64,000 bases of DNA from CAIWKO01 sp964469155 (GTDB lineage Bacteria; Bacteroidota; Bacteroidia; Bacteroidales; CAIWKO01): NCBI GenBank assembly GCA_964469155.1, contig CAYXXU010000007.1, forward strand, positions 1 to 64,000, read 5' to 3'. A model generated the notes under the pieces. It saw only the letters and a list, made by a program, of their open reading frames with translations, was not told the DNA's origin and ran no database searches. Below, in pieces: positions 52,084-62,384 of the stretch (its first letter is position 1; each line of letters starts with the position of its first letter). The position numbers and the translations under genes are program-made.

Positions 52084-54141
52084 CTACTTACTAATAATCT
52101 TAAACTCCGTGCGGCGGTTCAACTGGCGGCCTTCATCCGTATCGTTGTTAGCCACAGGCTTATCGAAACCGTAACCCATAAAGGTAAGGCGGTCTTTATT
52201 GATGCCTTTGCCCAACAGATAATCCACCACCGATTTCGCGCGGTTTTCCGATAGTGTTTTGTTATAGGCTGCTGTTCCGCGATTATCCGTATGCCCCGAA
52301 ATTTCTATCTTCAGTGTTGGGTAATCGTTCAACAGTTTCAACAGTCGTTCCAGTTCGGGAAAGGACTCATCCCGGAGGGTCGATTTGTCGAAATCGAAGA
52401 AAATATTGTTCAGCACAATGGTATTGCCCACTTCCATCTTTTTCAGCTTGATGTCTTTTTCAATTTCCTGGTAAATGGTAGTTGGTGGGATGTTGAGGTT
52501 TTCGGAATGAAACAGATAACCAGCGGCTTTAACGGTAATCCCGTAATTTTTTCCTGACGGCAATGATATCAGATATTTTCCGGTAGCGCTGTTCGATTCG
52601 AATTCGGCTATCACTTCGTTTTTAGCGTTGTCGGTAATTTCGAGGGTAGCGCCGATGGGAGCCAGCGAAATATCGTCAAGTATCTTTCCTTTGATAATGG
52701 TGATCTGATTGTCTTTAATTTCAACGGTTTTCTCGATAACGGTTTCGCTCACCGGCTGTGTCAGACTTGCCAGGAGATTGTCTTCGGTATTGTTGACGAG
52801 AGGTTTTTCTGCTCCCAGAAAAGTAATCAGGTAAATGTCCTGTCCGCCATAACTATCCGATTTAATGGAGGAATAATAGCCATGCACTCCGCTGGCCGAA
52901 ATAGAAAAGAATACATCATTATCAGCCGTGTTAATCGGATATCCCAGGTTAATGGGTTCAGACCATTTTCCGCCTTCGAGGGTAGATTTAAAGATATCAT
53001 ATCCGCCCATGGAATTGTGGCCTTGCGAACTGAAATACAGGGTGCGTCCGTCGGGATGAATAAAAACGCCTTCCTCATTGTAAGGTGTGTTAATTGTTGG
53101 TCCAATATTTACGGGAACTCCCCAATCGCCTTTTTGGGTTTTGGTCGAAACATAAATATCCGAGCCACCATATCCGCCTACCTTATCGCTGACAAAATAA
53201 AGGGTTTTTCCATCAAACGATATTGAACCCGACGATTCATGATCGGGTGTGTTGATATTTTTATTTAGTTTTTTGGGTGTCGACCACGATGCCCCTTTCA
53301 GTTTGCATTCGTAAATATCGCCTCCGTTGGTTCCTTTATAGATCAGCAGGGTCTGGCCATCGGGCGATAAGCCCACCGGTGCATCGTGTTGTTTGCTGTT
53401 CAGCGGGCTGGAAGGATTCTTTGGCATAGACCATCCCCCTGATACTTTTTCAGAGAAATAAATATCTTCAAAATATTGCAGGTCATTTTCATCCATTTTA
53501 CCACCGTTGGTATTTGCGCGGCGCGAAGTAAAAAACAGAACCGTTTCATCCGCATTGGTAAAGGGGGAGTATTCCGGATCGATGGTATTAATCTGAGGCC
53601 CGAGATTATCGATAAAAACGCGTACTGGATTTTTTACCAATTCAATACCGGTATTACATTCTTTTATTTTCTTTTCGACCTCATTCCCTTGGAAATTGAG
53701 GTCTGAAGGCGATAAGGATTTCTTATGTTCTTCGTATAAGGATATGGCTTTGCTGAAATTCATATCCAACTGATAGGCCTGGGCCAGCCGGTACTTGGTA
53801 TCTTTAAACTGATCGGGTTTCAAAGCAATTGATTTTTCAAAATACTCAATAGCTTTTGTTTTTTGAACCGTATTCAGATAACAATCACCAATCAGGAAAT
53901 TCAGTTCGGCATTGTTGGGGTTGAGGGTTTGAGCTTTCAGGAAATATTCTATAGCTGTCAGATACATACCCTTGCCGAGTTCGTAATATTTTTTCCCCTG
54001 GCTTATGTTATTCTTTGCCTCCTTTAATTCTTTTGCCTTACCCGGAAAATTTGCTTTTACAAACTCAACATTCTGAGCTTTTAGCAAGGTGGTTCCTGCA
54101 AAAACAAACAAAAGTGCGATTACAAAATATAGTTTCTTCAT
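52084..54141 (-). CDS. OmpA/PD40/TPR outer-membrane-associated protein
   Basis: 685 residues. Signal peptide 1-22 (ends LLKAQ). TPR motifs (about 45-155), WD40-like PD40 propeller (about 195-440; repeats such as PDGQTLLIYKGTNGGDIYEC and PDGRTLYFSSQGHNSMGGYDIF). A carboxypeptidase-regulatory-like beta domain (about 475-560) follows. The OmpA C-terminal domain (about 570-685) has FFDFDKSTLR, ISGHTDNRG and NRAKSVVDYLLGKGI. This order is the Bacteroidota PorE-like architecture: peptidoglycan-binding anchors associated with T9SS or gliding machinery. A role with T9SS, whose cargo is encoded at 10166 and 20623, is plausible. Confidence 0.88.
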   Translation of the reverse strand: MKKLYFVIALLFVFAGTTLLKAQNVEFVKANFPGKAKELKEAKNNISQGKKYYELGKGMYLTAIEYFLKAQTLNPNNAELNFLIGDCYLNTVQKTKAIEYFEKSIALKPDQFKDTKYRLAQAYQLDMNFSKAISLYEEHKKSLSPSDLNFQGNEVEKKIKECNTGIELVKNPVRVFIDNLGPQINTIDPEYSPFTNADETVLFFTSRRANTNGGKMDENDLQYFEDIYFSEKVSGGWSMPKNPSSPLNSKQHDAPVGLSPDGQTLLIYKGTNGGDIYECKLKGASWSTPKKLNKNINTPDHESSGSISFDGKTLYFVSDKVGGYGGSDIYVSTKTQKGDWGVPVNIGPTINTPYNEEGVFIHPDGRTLYFSSQGHNSMGGYDIFKSTLEGGKWSEPINLGYPINTADNDVFFSISASGVHGYYSSIKSDSYGGQDIYLITFLGAEKPLVNNTEDNLLASLTQPVSETVIEKTVEIKDNQITIIKGKILDDISLAPIGATLEITDNAKNEVIAEFESNSATGKYLISLPSGKNYGITVKAAGYLFHSENLNIPPTTIYQEIEKDIKLKKMEVGNTIVLNNIFFDFDKSTLRDESFPELERLLKLLNDYPTLKIEISGHTDNRGTAAYNKTLSENRAKSVVDYLLGKGINKDRLTFMGYGFDKPVANNDTDEGRQLNRRTEFKIISK

Positions 54142-54164
54142 AATGTCTTTTTACTTTTAATGAA

Positions 54165-55223
54165 TTATTTACATTGTAATTTAACATAACCCTCGGCGGT
54201 AGTAATACCCAATACGGCTGCTTTCCTCCAGTCGTCGCACGAAAGGCTGGCTTTTCTTAGCATTTCGTAAGTAATTCCCCGGTTCAGATAAGCATATCCG
54301 TAATCAGGATTTATTTCAATGGCCTTGTTATAATCTACAATAGCACCGTTATAATCCTTGAGTTTATATTTTGCATTGGCCCTGTTATTATAGGCATACG
54401 CATAATCAGGTTTCAACTTGATTGCTGCGGTAAAATCGGCAATTGCCTTATCATACTCTCCCTTTTCAAAATAGATGGTTCCACGGTTATTATAAGCTAA
54501 AAAGTAATCAGGTTTGATAGAGATCGATAAAGAATATTCTTCAATGGCTCCATTCAGGTTATTCAGTTTTTTTCTGACACTGCCCAGGTTGTTGTGTGTA
54601 AAGGCCATGTAAGGATTGAGTTTGTTGGCCATGATATAATCTGCTTCCGCTTCTTCGGGTTTTTCCAGCATCAGTTTGGCGCTGCCCCGGTCATTATATG
54701 CGTAAGCATAATCGGGCTTGGAACGTATGGCCAACGAAAAATCCCGGACAGCCTTTGTATAATCCTTTTTCAGGAAGTACAAAACACCCCGGTAATAATA
54801 GGCCTGTGCATAATTAGAATCCGATTCAACCGTTTTGGAAAAATCTGCGATGGCATCCTCCGCAAGGTTCTTTTCGTACCGGGCTTTCCCCCGGCCAAAA
54901 TAAGCCTTTGCTGATGGGTTCAGGTTTATAGAAGAGGTAAAGTCCGATTCGGCACCGGCAAAGTCTCCGGTTTCCATTTTTACAGAACCCCGGTTAAAAT
55001 AAGCCTTTTCAAAGTTATTCTTAAGACCAATGGCTTCGGTAAACTTCGCCATAGCATCGGCATAATGCTTGCCCTGAAATAAAGCAACCCCTTCATTGTA
55101 CAATTTCTCGGCTTGCTGATCATCAGCCTTGAAAAGAGTATCAGAAGTAAGATTTTGCGAAAACAGGGAATAACTAAGAGAAATAAGAGAAAAGAGTAAC
55201 GAAAACATAAATAGTCGTTTCAT
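54165..55223 (-). CDS. Secreted TPR-repeat protein
   Basis: 352 residues, signal peptide 1-22 (ends SLFSQ). About eight TPR units of 34 residues follow (YAYAYNNRANAKYKLKDYNGAIVDYNKAIEINPD and the like), with a C-terminal capping helix KAAVLGITTAEGYVKLQCK. A periplasmic scaffold. It precedes the OmpA/PD40/TPR gene by 23 bp and is likely co-transcribed. CAAAAATA at 55251-55258 (TATTTTTG on the minus strand) is the -7 box. Confidence 0.88.
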   Translation of the reverse strand: MKRLFMFSLLFSLISLSYSLFSQNLTSDTLFKADDQQAEKLYNEGVALFQGKHYADAMAKFTEAIGLKNNFEKAYFNRGSVKMETGDFAGAESDFTSSINLNPSAKAYFGRGKARYEKNLAEDAIADFSKTVESDSNYAQAYYYRGVLYFLKKDYTKAVRDFSLAIRSKPDYAYAYNDRGSAKLMLEKPEEAEADYIMANKLNPYMAFTHNNLGSVRKKLNNLNGAIEEYSLSISIKPDYFLAYNNRGTIYFEKGEYDKAIADFTAAIKLKPDYAYAYNNRANAKYKLKDYNGAIVDYNKAIEINPDYGYAYLNRGITYEMLRKASLSCDDWRKAAVLGITTAEGYVKLQCK

Positions 55224-55291
55224 AATGCATTGTCAGGTTATTAATGATTGCAAAAATAAACTAACCGAATCAAAAACAATAGAAAAATAAA

Positions 55292-56170
55292 TTAAAATCT
55301 TAAATAATAGTCAAGCAGGAAAAAAACCAGAAAAAGCAGACTGGAAAAGCCATTCAACGTAAAAAACGCCATATTTATTTTGCTAAGGTCATTGGGTTTA
55401 ACAATCACATGTTGATAAATAATGAAAAACCCGAAGAGTAAAGCTCCTGTCCAGTAAAAAAAACCTCCTGAATAGTTCACCCCGGCAGAAACAATTAAGA
55501 CCATTGACACCACATGAACCAGTGCAGAGATAATCAGCGAATTTTTTATCCCGAAGCGTGCCGGAATTGATTTTAAATGGTGTTCCCTGTCGAACGAAAT
55601 GTCGTTTAAGGCATAAATAATATCAAAACCTGCCACCCAGAACAAAACGGCAAAAGAAAACAACAATGGTAAAAGATCGAATACACCTGTTACAACCAGA
55701 TAGGCACCGATGGGTGCCAGCGAAAGTCCTGATCCGAGCACAAAATGACATAAATAAGTAAACCGCTTGGTAAGACTATAAATCATTATGGTAGCAAGGG
55801 CCACAGGTGACAGGTAAAAACAAAGTGGGTTGATAAAATACGTGCAGGTAATAAATAACACCACATTGACCGAAAGAAAAATAACGGCATTCCTGATACT
55901 TACTTTTCCGGCAGGGATCTCACGGTTTTGTGTTCTTGGATTCAGTTCGTCATATTTTTTATCTGCAATACGATTAAAACTCATTGCTGAATTCCTGGCA
56001 AAAACCATACACAATATGATATACAGAAACTTTGAAAGATCAAAGTCAAACGATTTACTCTGTAACGCGAGATAAAACCCTATGATGGCAAAGGGAAGTG
56101 CAAAAACGGTATGGGCGATCTTAACCATTGAAGCATATTTCCCGATGCTATTTAGCAGGTTCTTCAGCAT
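55292..56170 (-). CDS. mqnP: UbiA-type polyprenyltransferase (MqnP-like)
   Basis: 292 residues, eight to nine membrane helices. Asp motifs NRIADKKYD (Asn66, Asp70, Asp74) and DIIYALNDISFD (Asp183, Asp190, Asp194) bind the polyprenyl diphosphate through Mg. NPRTQNREIPAGKVS is characteristic of the UbiA-like branch used in futalosine-route menaquinone synthesis (MqnP), not of MenA. The symbol is therefore a family-level inference. The side chain would come from the polyprenyl synthase at 29493. Confidence 0.82.
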   Translation of the reverse strand: MLKNLLNSIGKYASMVKIAHTVFALPFAIIGFYLALQSKSFDFDLSKFLYIILCMVFARNSAMSFNRIADKKYDELNPRTQNREIPAGKVSIRNAVIFLSVNVVLFITCTYFINPLCFYLSPVALATIMIYSLTKRFTYLCHFVLGSGLSLAPIGAYLVVTGVFDLLPLLFSFAVLFWVAGFDIIYALNDISFDREHHLKSIPARFGIKNSLIISALVHVVSMVLIVSAGVNYSGGFFYWTGALLFGFFIIYQHVIVKPNDLSKINMAFFTLNGFSSLLFLVFFLLDYYLRF

Positions 56171-56186
56171 TTTATGGAATCGGCTG

Positions 56187-56429
56187 CTATTTCTTTTTGA
56201 ATTTTATAATGTCTGCAATCAGGTATCCCAGTAACAAACCGAGTACAATATTATAAAAAGGATTTGATTTTAAGGCACAGGCGCCGCTTTGACAACCTAC
56301 AAAATAGTAATATGCGAATCCTGCAATGCCTCCAATAACCAAACCGATAATATGCCTGATCTGAAATGCAGCTTTTATCCGTTCTGAAAAACTTTTCTTT
56401 ACGGGTTCTTTATTTTCTGTATTTTCCAT
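56187..56429 (-). CDS. Small membrane protein, DUF6132-like
   Basis: 80 residues, two membrane helices (IIGLVIGGIAGFAYYYFVGC and YNIVLGLLLGYLIADIIKF) joined by a loop with GCQSGACALKSNP. The Cys pair CxxxxC in the loop fits the small family often found near thioredoxin or rhodanese genes in Bacteroidota. It lies 3 bp from the secreted thioredoxin, so a redox or sulfur-related role is likely. Family number from memory. Confidence 0.75.
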   Translation of the reverse strand: MENTENKEPVKKSFSERIKAAFQIRHIIGLVIGGIAGFAYYYFVGCQSGACALKSNPFYNIVLGLLLGYLIADIIKFKKK

Positions 56430-56432
56430 GTG

Positions 56433-56843
56433 TTACTGTAATTCGTAAATTGCGTTTATTATGGTCTCTTTTTCCTGCAATCCTACAAAGCGTTTCACTT
56501 CAGTTCCGTTTTTGAACAGGATTATGGTGGGCAGGTATTTGATATTGTATTTAGTTGAGGTTACAAGATTTCTGTCGGTATCAAGTTTTCCTGCAACTAC
56601 TTTTTTACCCATTTCCAAAGCGATCTCTTCCAGTCTGGGGGCAAATATTTTGCAGGGGCCGCACCAGGTCGCATAGAAATCAACCAATACGATACCGTTT
56701 TTTAGGGTCTTGGCAAAATTCTGGTCTGTCAGAATTAAGACATTTTCCCGGCTGTTTTGTGGGTTCGCCGATTTTTGACCGGAAATATTGACCGGAAGGA
56801 TTAAAATGGTTAATATCAATGATAATAATGCAAATGTTTTCAT
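56433..56843 (-). CDS. Secreted thioredoxin
   Basis: 136 residues. Signal peptide 1-23, then a thioredoxin fold with the redox motif WCGPC (Trp60 to Cys64) and the cis-Pro loop KYLPTIILF (near 104-112). The export signal makes it a periplasmic form, not the cytosolic housekeeping thioredoxin. 3 bp upstream of the small two-helix membrane protein; probably co-translated. Confidence 0.9.
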   Translation of the reverse strand: MKTFALLSLILTILILPVNISGQKSANPQNSRENVLILTDQNFAKTLKNGIVLVDFYATWCGPCKIFAPRLEEIALEMGKKVVAGKLDTDRNLVTSTKYNIKYLPTIILFKNGTEVKRFVGLQEKETIINAIYELQ

Positions 56844-56885
56844 TTTAAAAAGATTTGGGATGCTCTATCAATTATCAAACCATTT

Positions 56886-59327
56886 TTATTTCAACCTTAC
56901 AATGGTTATGCCATCGCCTCCATTCTCTATGCGTTCATCACCATAAAAGGCCACATCGGGATGCGATGATAATATCTCTCTGATCACCCTGCGCAATACA
57001 CCGGAACCCTTACCGTGCAATATGCTGAATTCAAGATTCCGCAATAATAAGGCATCATCTATCTGTTTTTCCATGATGGCGTAAACTTCTTCTGCCCGGC
57101 AGCCTCTGACATCAATGGTGCTCTTAAAATCGGAAACTTTGTCATGAATTTTATTGTAGAGTTGGGAATAATTGTTTTTGGTCTTTCTGGTAATATATTC
57201 CTGAAATTCCTTATAACTCACAGTTTCCAGACTTTCGACCGGAATATTTATGGTCAGGTTGTTATAAACAACGGTTGCCTGTTTGTTTTTTATTTCTTTA
57301 ATTTCTCCAATTACATTTTGTCCGGGTATTTTTACATAGCTTCCTTTTTGTGGAGGGAGAATAACTTTTTTTTCAATTTTTAATGCGGTGATTTTGTGTT
57401 TTTTTACTGCTGAGGTTTTGGGCTCTGGGAAAACCCCGGGCTCTGTTTCAATTACCTTTTCCTCAAATACTTTTAATTCAGTTCTGGCCTCCTGGGTTAT
57501 TTGCTTATCAGCATTCGATTCTTTGATCTGCTTAATGGTCTTCTCTATGGCAGCATTGGCCTTTTGAATTAATAATGTGGCTTCCTTTCTGGCTGCATCG
57601 TAAATGTTTTTTTTATCAGATTCTATTTCAGACAGAAGTTTTTGGTATTTGTCTATCATATCGGAAAAAAAGTCGTCAGCGATCTTTACCTTTTCCTGCT
57701 GTTTGATCAACTCTTCCTTATCCGATTCGAATTTCTGCAATTGTTTTTCGAAGGTGATTTTTTCCTCTCCTGCCAAAGTAATGGCTTTTGCAATAATGCC
57801 GGAAGGGAAGCCGATTTTTTCAGCAATCTCGAAAGCATACGAACTGCCTGAGTTGCCTATTAAAAGTTTGTATAATGGCAACAGGTTTTTCACATCAAAA
57901 AGCATTGACCCGTTTATGATCCCGCTCGTTTTGGCAGCAAGTTCTTTAAGATTTGAGTAATGTGTGGAAACAACCCCAAAAGCCCTTTTCTCGTTAAGCG
58001 CCAATAGCGTTGCTTCGGCAATAGCTCCGCCTAACAGCGGTTCAGTTCCGCTTCCGAATTCATCAATAAGAAAAAGGGTGTCCTTACCGGCATTTTCTGC
58101 AAAATATTTCAGATTTTTCAAATGAGAACTATAGGTACTCAGATCATTTTCAATAGATTGTTCATCCCCGATTTCAAGAAACAGATTTGAAAAAATACCA
58201 AATTCCGAATTCGGATGCACCGGAACCAGAAAACCGGATTGCAGCATATATTGCAACAAACCCACTGTTTTCAGGCATACTGATTTTCCTCCTGCATTAG
58301 GCCCGGAAATAACCAGGATTCTTTGATCAGGATCGAGTGTAAGATCAAAGGGCACAACTGATTTTCCCTGAGGTTGCAAATGTTGTTCAAGCAGAGGATT
58401 AATGGCTCCATACCAGTTAATCTTTTCTCCTTTTGTTAATTGTGGTTTTATGGATTTTGAGGCATTGGACCATATCGCCTTGGCTCTTATCAGGTCTACT
58501 TCGCCAAGGTAGTTATATGAGTCTGTCAGGTCGGGCAGAAAGGGTCTTAAAAAATCGGTAAATTGTTTCAGAATATTAATGATCTCTTTTTTTTCGGTAG
58601 TTTCAAGTTCACGTAAAGAATTATTCAGTTCGAATATCTCAGAAGGTTCGATAAAAACTGTCTGACCGCTGGATGATTCATCATGAATAAATCCCTTTAC
58701 CTTTCTTTTACTGGCGGATGAAACCGGGATCACACAACGCCCGTTTCGCATGGTAATTTCAACATCTTCGCTGATTACACCTTCCCGTTTTAATCCCTGG
58801 AAAATCTGACGGATCCTTTTTTCTATCAGTATTTGGGTCGAGATAATATCTGATCTGATCTTTTTTAATGTCTCAGATGCGTTATCCTTAATGAAACCCT
58901 TATCGTCCAAAATACGGTTGATGGCAGAATTAATTTCCGGGATGGTAATAACTGCCTGTGATTGTTTAAATAATTGAGGATATTCTTCCTGTTCTTCAAT
59001 AAAGTAATTGATGATTTCACAAATGGCCAGATACGAAAGTCGCAACTCGCCCAGTTTTTCAATATCGATATAAGTCCCTTCGGTCTGAATTCTTTGAAAT
59101 TCCGGTATCAGATCATAATAATCCTGAGAAGGAAACTGCTTTCCAAATTGTATTAATCTCAGGAATTCATCGGTCAGCTCAAGCTGCTGTGATATTTTAT
59201 TAAATGCATTTGAAAATTTGATGTTTTCGGCTTTTGATTGGCCAAGTTCGCTTAAACACAGATCTTTGATTTGGAGAATGATCTTTTCGAAACCGATCTT
59301 TTTTTCGAAACTTTCAGGATAAATCAC
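56886..59327 (-). CDS. mutS2: Endonuclease MutS2
   Basis: 813 residues. MutS core with Walker A GPNAGGKS at 342-349, Walker B FLIDEFGSGTEP near 424 and STHYSNLKELA. A long coiled coil (about 520-610), KOW-like beta segment (about 660-705) and a C-terminal Smr nuclease domain (about 735-813) with DVRGCRAEEV and HGKGSGVLRRVIREIL follow. Lacks the mismatch-recognition domain of MutS1. Acts on branched DNA or, in some species, on collided ribosomes. It overlaps functionally with none of its neighbours but is 2 bp from the glycosyltransferase gene. Confidence 0.95.
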   Translation of the reverse strand: MIYPESFEKKIGFEKIILQIKDLCLSELGQSKAENIKFSNAFNKISQQLELTDEFLRLIQFGKQFPSQDYYDLIPEFQRIQTEGTYIDIEKLGELRLSYLAICEIINYFIEEQEEYPQLFKQSQAVITIPEINSAINRILDDKGFIKDNASETLKKIRSDIISTQILIEKRIRQIFQGLKREGVISEDVEITMRNGRCVIPVSSASKRKVKGFIHDESSSGQTVFIEPSEIFELNNSLRELETTEKKEIINILKQFTDFLRPFLPDLTDSYNYLGEVDLIRAKAIWSNASKSIKPQLTKGEKINWYGAINPLLEQHLQPQGKSVVPFDLTLDPDQRILVISGPNAGGKSVCLKTVGLLQYMLQSGFLVPVHPNSEFGIFSNLFLEIGDEQSIENDLSTYSSHLKNLKYFAENAGKDTLFLIDEFGSGTEPLLGGAIAEATLLALNEKRAFGVVSTHYSNLKELAAKTSGIINGSMLFDVKNLLPLYKLLIGNSGSSYAFEIAEKIGFPSGIIAKAITLAGEEKITFEKQLQKFESDKEELIKQQEKVKIADDFFSDMIDKYQKLLSEIESDKKNIYDAARKEATLLIQKANAAIEKTIKQIKESNADKQITQEARTELKVFEEKVIETEPGVFPEPKTSAVKKHKITALKIEKKVILPPQKGSYVKIPGQNVIGEIKEIKNKQATVVYNNLTINIPVESLETVSYKEFQEYITRKTKNNYSQLYNKIHDKVSDFKSTIDVRGCRAEEVYAIMEKQIDDALLLRNLEFSILHGKGSGVLRRVIREILSSHPDVAFYGDERIENGGDGITIVRLK

Positions 59328-59329
59328 AG

Positions 59330-60571
59330 CTAAGGTTTTTGCATTAGTTGGTTATATATGTTGTAGTATGAGGCTACCCCGAAATCAAGTGAGTATTTGG
59401 TCTTTGCAACATTTCTAATGATTTCTGTATCTTGTTCCAGCAGGGCAGGAATTGATTTTATCGCCTCACGGTATGCTGTTTCAGTCTGATCCTTAATAAC
59501 TATACCAGTTTTATATTGATTCACTAAGGAATCGATATCGCCTACCCCTGAATTTGTAATAAATGGAATACCCATACTCATCAGTTCTCCCATTTTTGTT
59601 GGCGAACTCGCTTTTTTTGAGTAAGCAGGTTTTATAAAGAATAAAGAAAGGGTACTTAAGGACAATAAAAAGGGCATTTCGGACCTTTCCGCTTTACAAA
59701 TAATAATTTTCTCAGTGTCAATCTTCTTACTCTTAGCAACTGAAATGATTTTTTCAGGGTCGTCGAGGGTAATGAAGAGAAACTTTGCATTTTGATAACT
59801 ATCTATTAATATTTTAAAAAAATCAAGCATCTCTTCAAGCATATACCACGTTCCAACCGACCCGGAGTAAGAAATAATAAAATCATCCTGCTCAAGTTTA
59901 AGTTCCTTCATCCAGACATATTTATCTTGTAAGGAAATATCTTGATTTGAAAACAGTTCATTATCAACACAACAGGGAATTACGCTGATTTCTGTATTTT
60001 GTGTTAATCCGAAATTTTGAATGATTTCTGATTTTCCATTTTCTGTCAGTATTATTATATGATCAGAATTGTTGAGGAATTCCTTTTCCTTTCTTTTGAA
60101 ATATTTATAAATCAGGAAATAAATGGGATTTTTAATATTCCACAATTTGCCGTCAATTCTTTCATCGACCCAAAAACCTCTCATGTCAAAGATAAAAGGC
60201 AGTCTCTTTTTCTGTTTAAGCCTTAACCCAACAAAAGCTGCGATATAACTTCTGCAATGAACTGCCTGAAAATGGTGTTCGCGATCCAGTAGATCGGCTT
60301 CTTTATTCAACCTTCGAATATCCTTTACAGTTGATAGAACCGGAGGATTGGAGGTATAGGGGATAGGATGCCAATGGATCTTTGCCTGAAGAAGTTTTTC
60401 ACTGACCTGCTCGAAGCCTGATGCAAAGCGTTCGGGTTTTTCGCAGCTGAGCAGGTGAAATTCAAGACCACGCTTTGTTAATCCTTCTAAATATGGAATA
60501 ACCTGTGATTGACCGAGTGGATCGGTCATACCGTCGTAAGAAATATAAAGGACCTTGCCTGGTAAAATCAT
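59330..60571 (-). CDS. GT4 family glycosyltransferase
   Basis: 413 residues. GT-B fold: N-terminal LYISYDGMTDPLGQSQVIPYLEGL and the acceptor half, then the donor half with FIISYSGSVGTWYMLEEML (near 235) and the GT4 region KMGELMSMGIPFITNSGVGDIDSLV (near 330-356). The E-x7-E motif typical of GT4 is only partly kept. Acts on a cell-surface glycan; specificity not readable. Operon with mutS2 (2 bp). TAATTTTG at 60606-60613 (minus) is its -7 box. Confidence 0.85.
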   Translation of the reverse strand: MILPGKVLYISYDGMTDPLGQSQVIPYLEGLTKRGLEFHLLSCEKPERFASGFEQVSEKLLQAKIHWHPIPYTSNPPVLSTVKDIRRLNKEADLLDREHHFQAVHCRSYIAAFVGLRLKQKKRLPFIFDMRGFWVDERIDGKLWNIKNPIYFLIYKYFKRKEKEFLNNSDHIIILTENGKSEIIQNFGLTQNTEISVIPCCVDNELFSNQDISLQDKYVWMKELKLEQDDFIISYSGSVGTWYMLEEMLDFFKILIDSYQNAKFLFITLDDPEKIISVAKSKKIDTEKIIICKAERSEMPFLLSLSTLSLFFIKPAYSKKASSPTKMGELMSMGIPFITNSGVGDIDSLVNQYKTGIVIKDQTETAYREAIKSIPALLEQDTEIIRNVAKTKYSLDFGVASYYNIYNQLMQKP

Positions 60572-60742
60572 GTCAATTAATAATAGAACTTCTGGCCAGT
60601 ATCAACAAAATTACCATAATATTTTAAATTCTGGACTGATACGCCGAAACGCCCAGAATTAGGATGTGCTTCTGACAGGAAAAATGTATTCTGTTTTTCT
60701 GGCAATTTTTGGATAACCCAAATTGACAATATTAACCGAAAA
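60572..60742. other. Short intergenic region
   Basis: Contains the promoter of the glycosyltransferase gene. No gene is supported here: a small minus-strand open frame runs into the glutamine synthetase C-terminus and is not credible. Confidence 0.5.
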
Positions 60743-62251
60743 TTATCCGCAATGAAAAAAGTGTTGTACCATGGCCAGCATTTCTGCATGGTTATCTTTA
60801 AGTCTGGTCCTGAGATCCTGATCTTCAAATTTCTTAAGATTCCTGATCAGTCCATCAATAATATTTTGAGAGAAAACATCGTATTTCTTGTATATCTCTG
60901 CTTGTTTTTCCAGCATCTCAGCAGAATCCCAGCAGGAGAAAGGCAAGGTTTTCAGGTCTTTTACTTTTTCTTTATGTTTTTCAGAAAAGATATTCACATC
61001 TACGTAGCTGTTGTTGGCATATTCAATAGCATTTTCCATTTCAAGTCCGTGACGAGCGGCAACAGTTAGTCCTGCCAATAGCAGATAAATATCTGCTGAA
61101 CCATCCGGACAGCGGAATTCAACCGTTTGTTTATCACTAAAATCATCAGTAGGAATAGGTTCAAGAGGGTTGGCTTTTGTAATCATATCATTGATACCAC
61201 ACCAACCCAATGGAACTCGAACCAAGACCGATCTGTTTCTGTCACCCCAGCAAATGTTGGTTGGAGCCTCCTGATGAGGTACAAGCCGGAAGTAAGAGGT
61301 TGGATTGGTATTTCCGAAGGCTGTGAGCGATGGAGCCAGGGAAAGATAGCCGGCAATAGCTTTTCGCGCAACATTGCTAATACTTCCACATTCAACCATT
61401 ACATTCTTGTCATCTTTCATCAGGCGGGTATGAATATGCATTCCGCTTCCTGCTTTTCCAACAGTGATTTTTGGGGCAAAGGTTACATTTACCCCATATT
61501 TATAGGCAAGATTTCGGATGATCCATTTAGAGATCAATAATTGTTCGGCCGATTCTTCAACATCAACAGGTAAAAATTCGATCTCGTTTTGTTCATAATC
61601 CAGATCATCAATTGAAAAATTACCAACCTCAGAATGTCCGTATTTGATTTGACCGCCGCACCGCGAAATTAATTGCATGGCTTCTACCCGGAAATCTTCA
61701 AATTTATTAAATGGGGCCGACTCATGATATCCCTTTTGGTCAGTGGCTCTGAATAGCTCTTCTCTCTGACTAATGATGTAATATTCGAGTTCCCCCATGG
61801 TTTCGAAAGTAAAACCGGTTTTTTCTTTTAGCACAGAGTGTGCTTTGTGTAAAATATATTCAGGTGAAGATGCCAGAGGCTTGCCTTCCTTATTAAAATA
61901 GGAGCATAAAATATCAAGGGTGGGCATTTCCGTAAATGGATTCAGGAAAGCGGTCCTGAAACGTGGGATCACATAAAGATCGCTTGAACCGGCTTCTACA
62001 TAAGAGAATAAACTTGAACCATCAACCCTTTCGCCAGTCGACAATAAGTTATCGAGATGGTTCAGACTGTTAATTGCAAAATTCAGTGTTTTTAAACGGT
62101 TATCTTCTCCCGCATATCTGAAATTAACCATTTGGATGTGGTTTTCAGTAATGTATTTTATAAGATCCACTTTGGTGAAATTCTTACGAGGTTTGTTAAG
62201 ATACTGAACCAATGGGTCGGGGTTCATTTCGAGAAAGTTTCTATCGTTCAT
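60743..62251 (-). CDS. Glutamine synthetase family protein
   Basis: 502 residues. GS fold: LYVIPRFRTAFLNPFTEMPTLDILCSYFNKEGKPL (beta-grasp end), GELEYYIISQ (metal Glu near 148-150), GKAGSGMHIHTRL (near 267-279), NPTSYFRLVPHQEAPTNICWGDRNRSVLVRVP (substrate and nucleotide loop), and VEFRCPDGSADIYLLLAGL (catalytic metal region). Residues match GlnA-type enzymes, but the spacing differs from classical GSI (shorter first domain, no adenylylation loop seen), so it may be a divergent GS or gamma-glutamyl ligase. TATGTTTG at 62274-62281 (minus) is the -7 box. Confidence 0.88.
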   Translation of the reverse strand: MNDRNFLEMNPDPLVQYLNKPRKNFTKVDLIKYITENHIQMVNFRYAGEDNRLKTLNFAINSLNHLDNLLSTGERVDGSSLFSYVEAGSSDLYVIPRFRTAFLNPFTEMPTLDILCSYFNKEGKPLASSPEYILHKAHSVLKEKTGFTFETMGELEYYIISQREELFRATDQKGYHESAPFNKFEDFRVEAMQLISRCGGQIKYGHSEVGNFSIDDLDYEQNEIEFLPVDVEESAEQLLISKWIIRNLAYKYGVNVTFAPKITVGKAGSGMHIHTRLMKDDKNVMVECGSISNVARKAIAGYLSLAPSLTAFGNTNPTSYFRLVPHQEAPTNICWGDRNRSVLVRVPLGWCGINDMITKANPLEPIPTDDFSDKQTVEFRCPDGSADIYLLLAGLTVAARHGLEMENAIEYANNSYVDVNIFSEKHKEKVKDLKTLPFSCWDSAEMLEKQAEIYKKYDVFSQNIIDGLIRNLKKFEDQDLRTRLKDNHAEMLAMVQHFFHCG

Positions 62252-62384
62252 TATTAGCTTATTTTTGAGCCGTCAAACATAATAAAATTTCTATTAATAC
62301 GATTCTTAAAAGTAAAAAAACTTAAATTGTCCAGATTGCAGGTGGTTTTTATAAAAAAAATAAAGGTGTTTGAGTATATTTTTC

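Noticed and set aside
60577..60828. 83-aa minus-strand ORF between glutamine synthetase and glycosyltransferase
   Set aside because: Overlaps the glutamine synthetase end in another frame and has no recognisable features.
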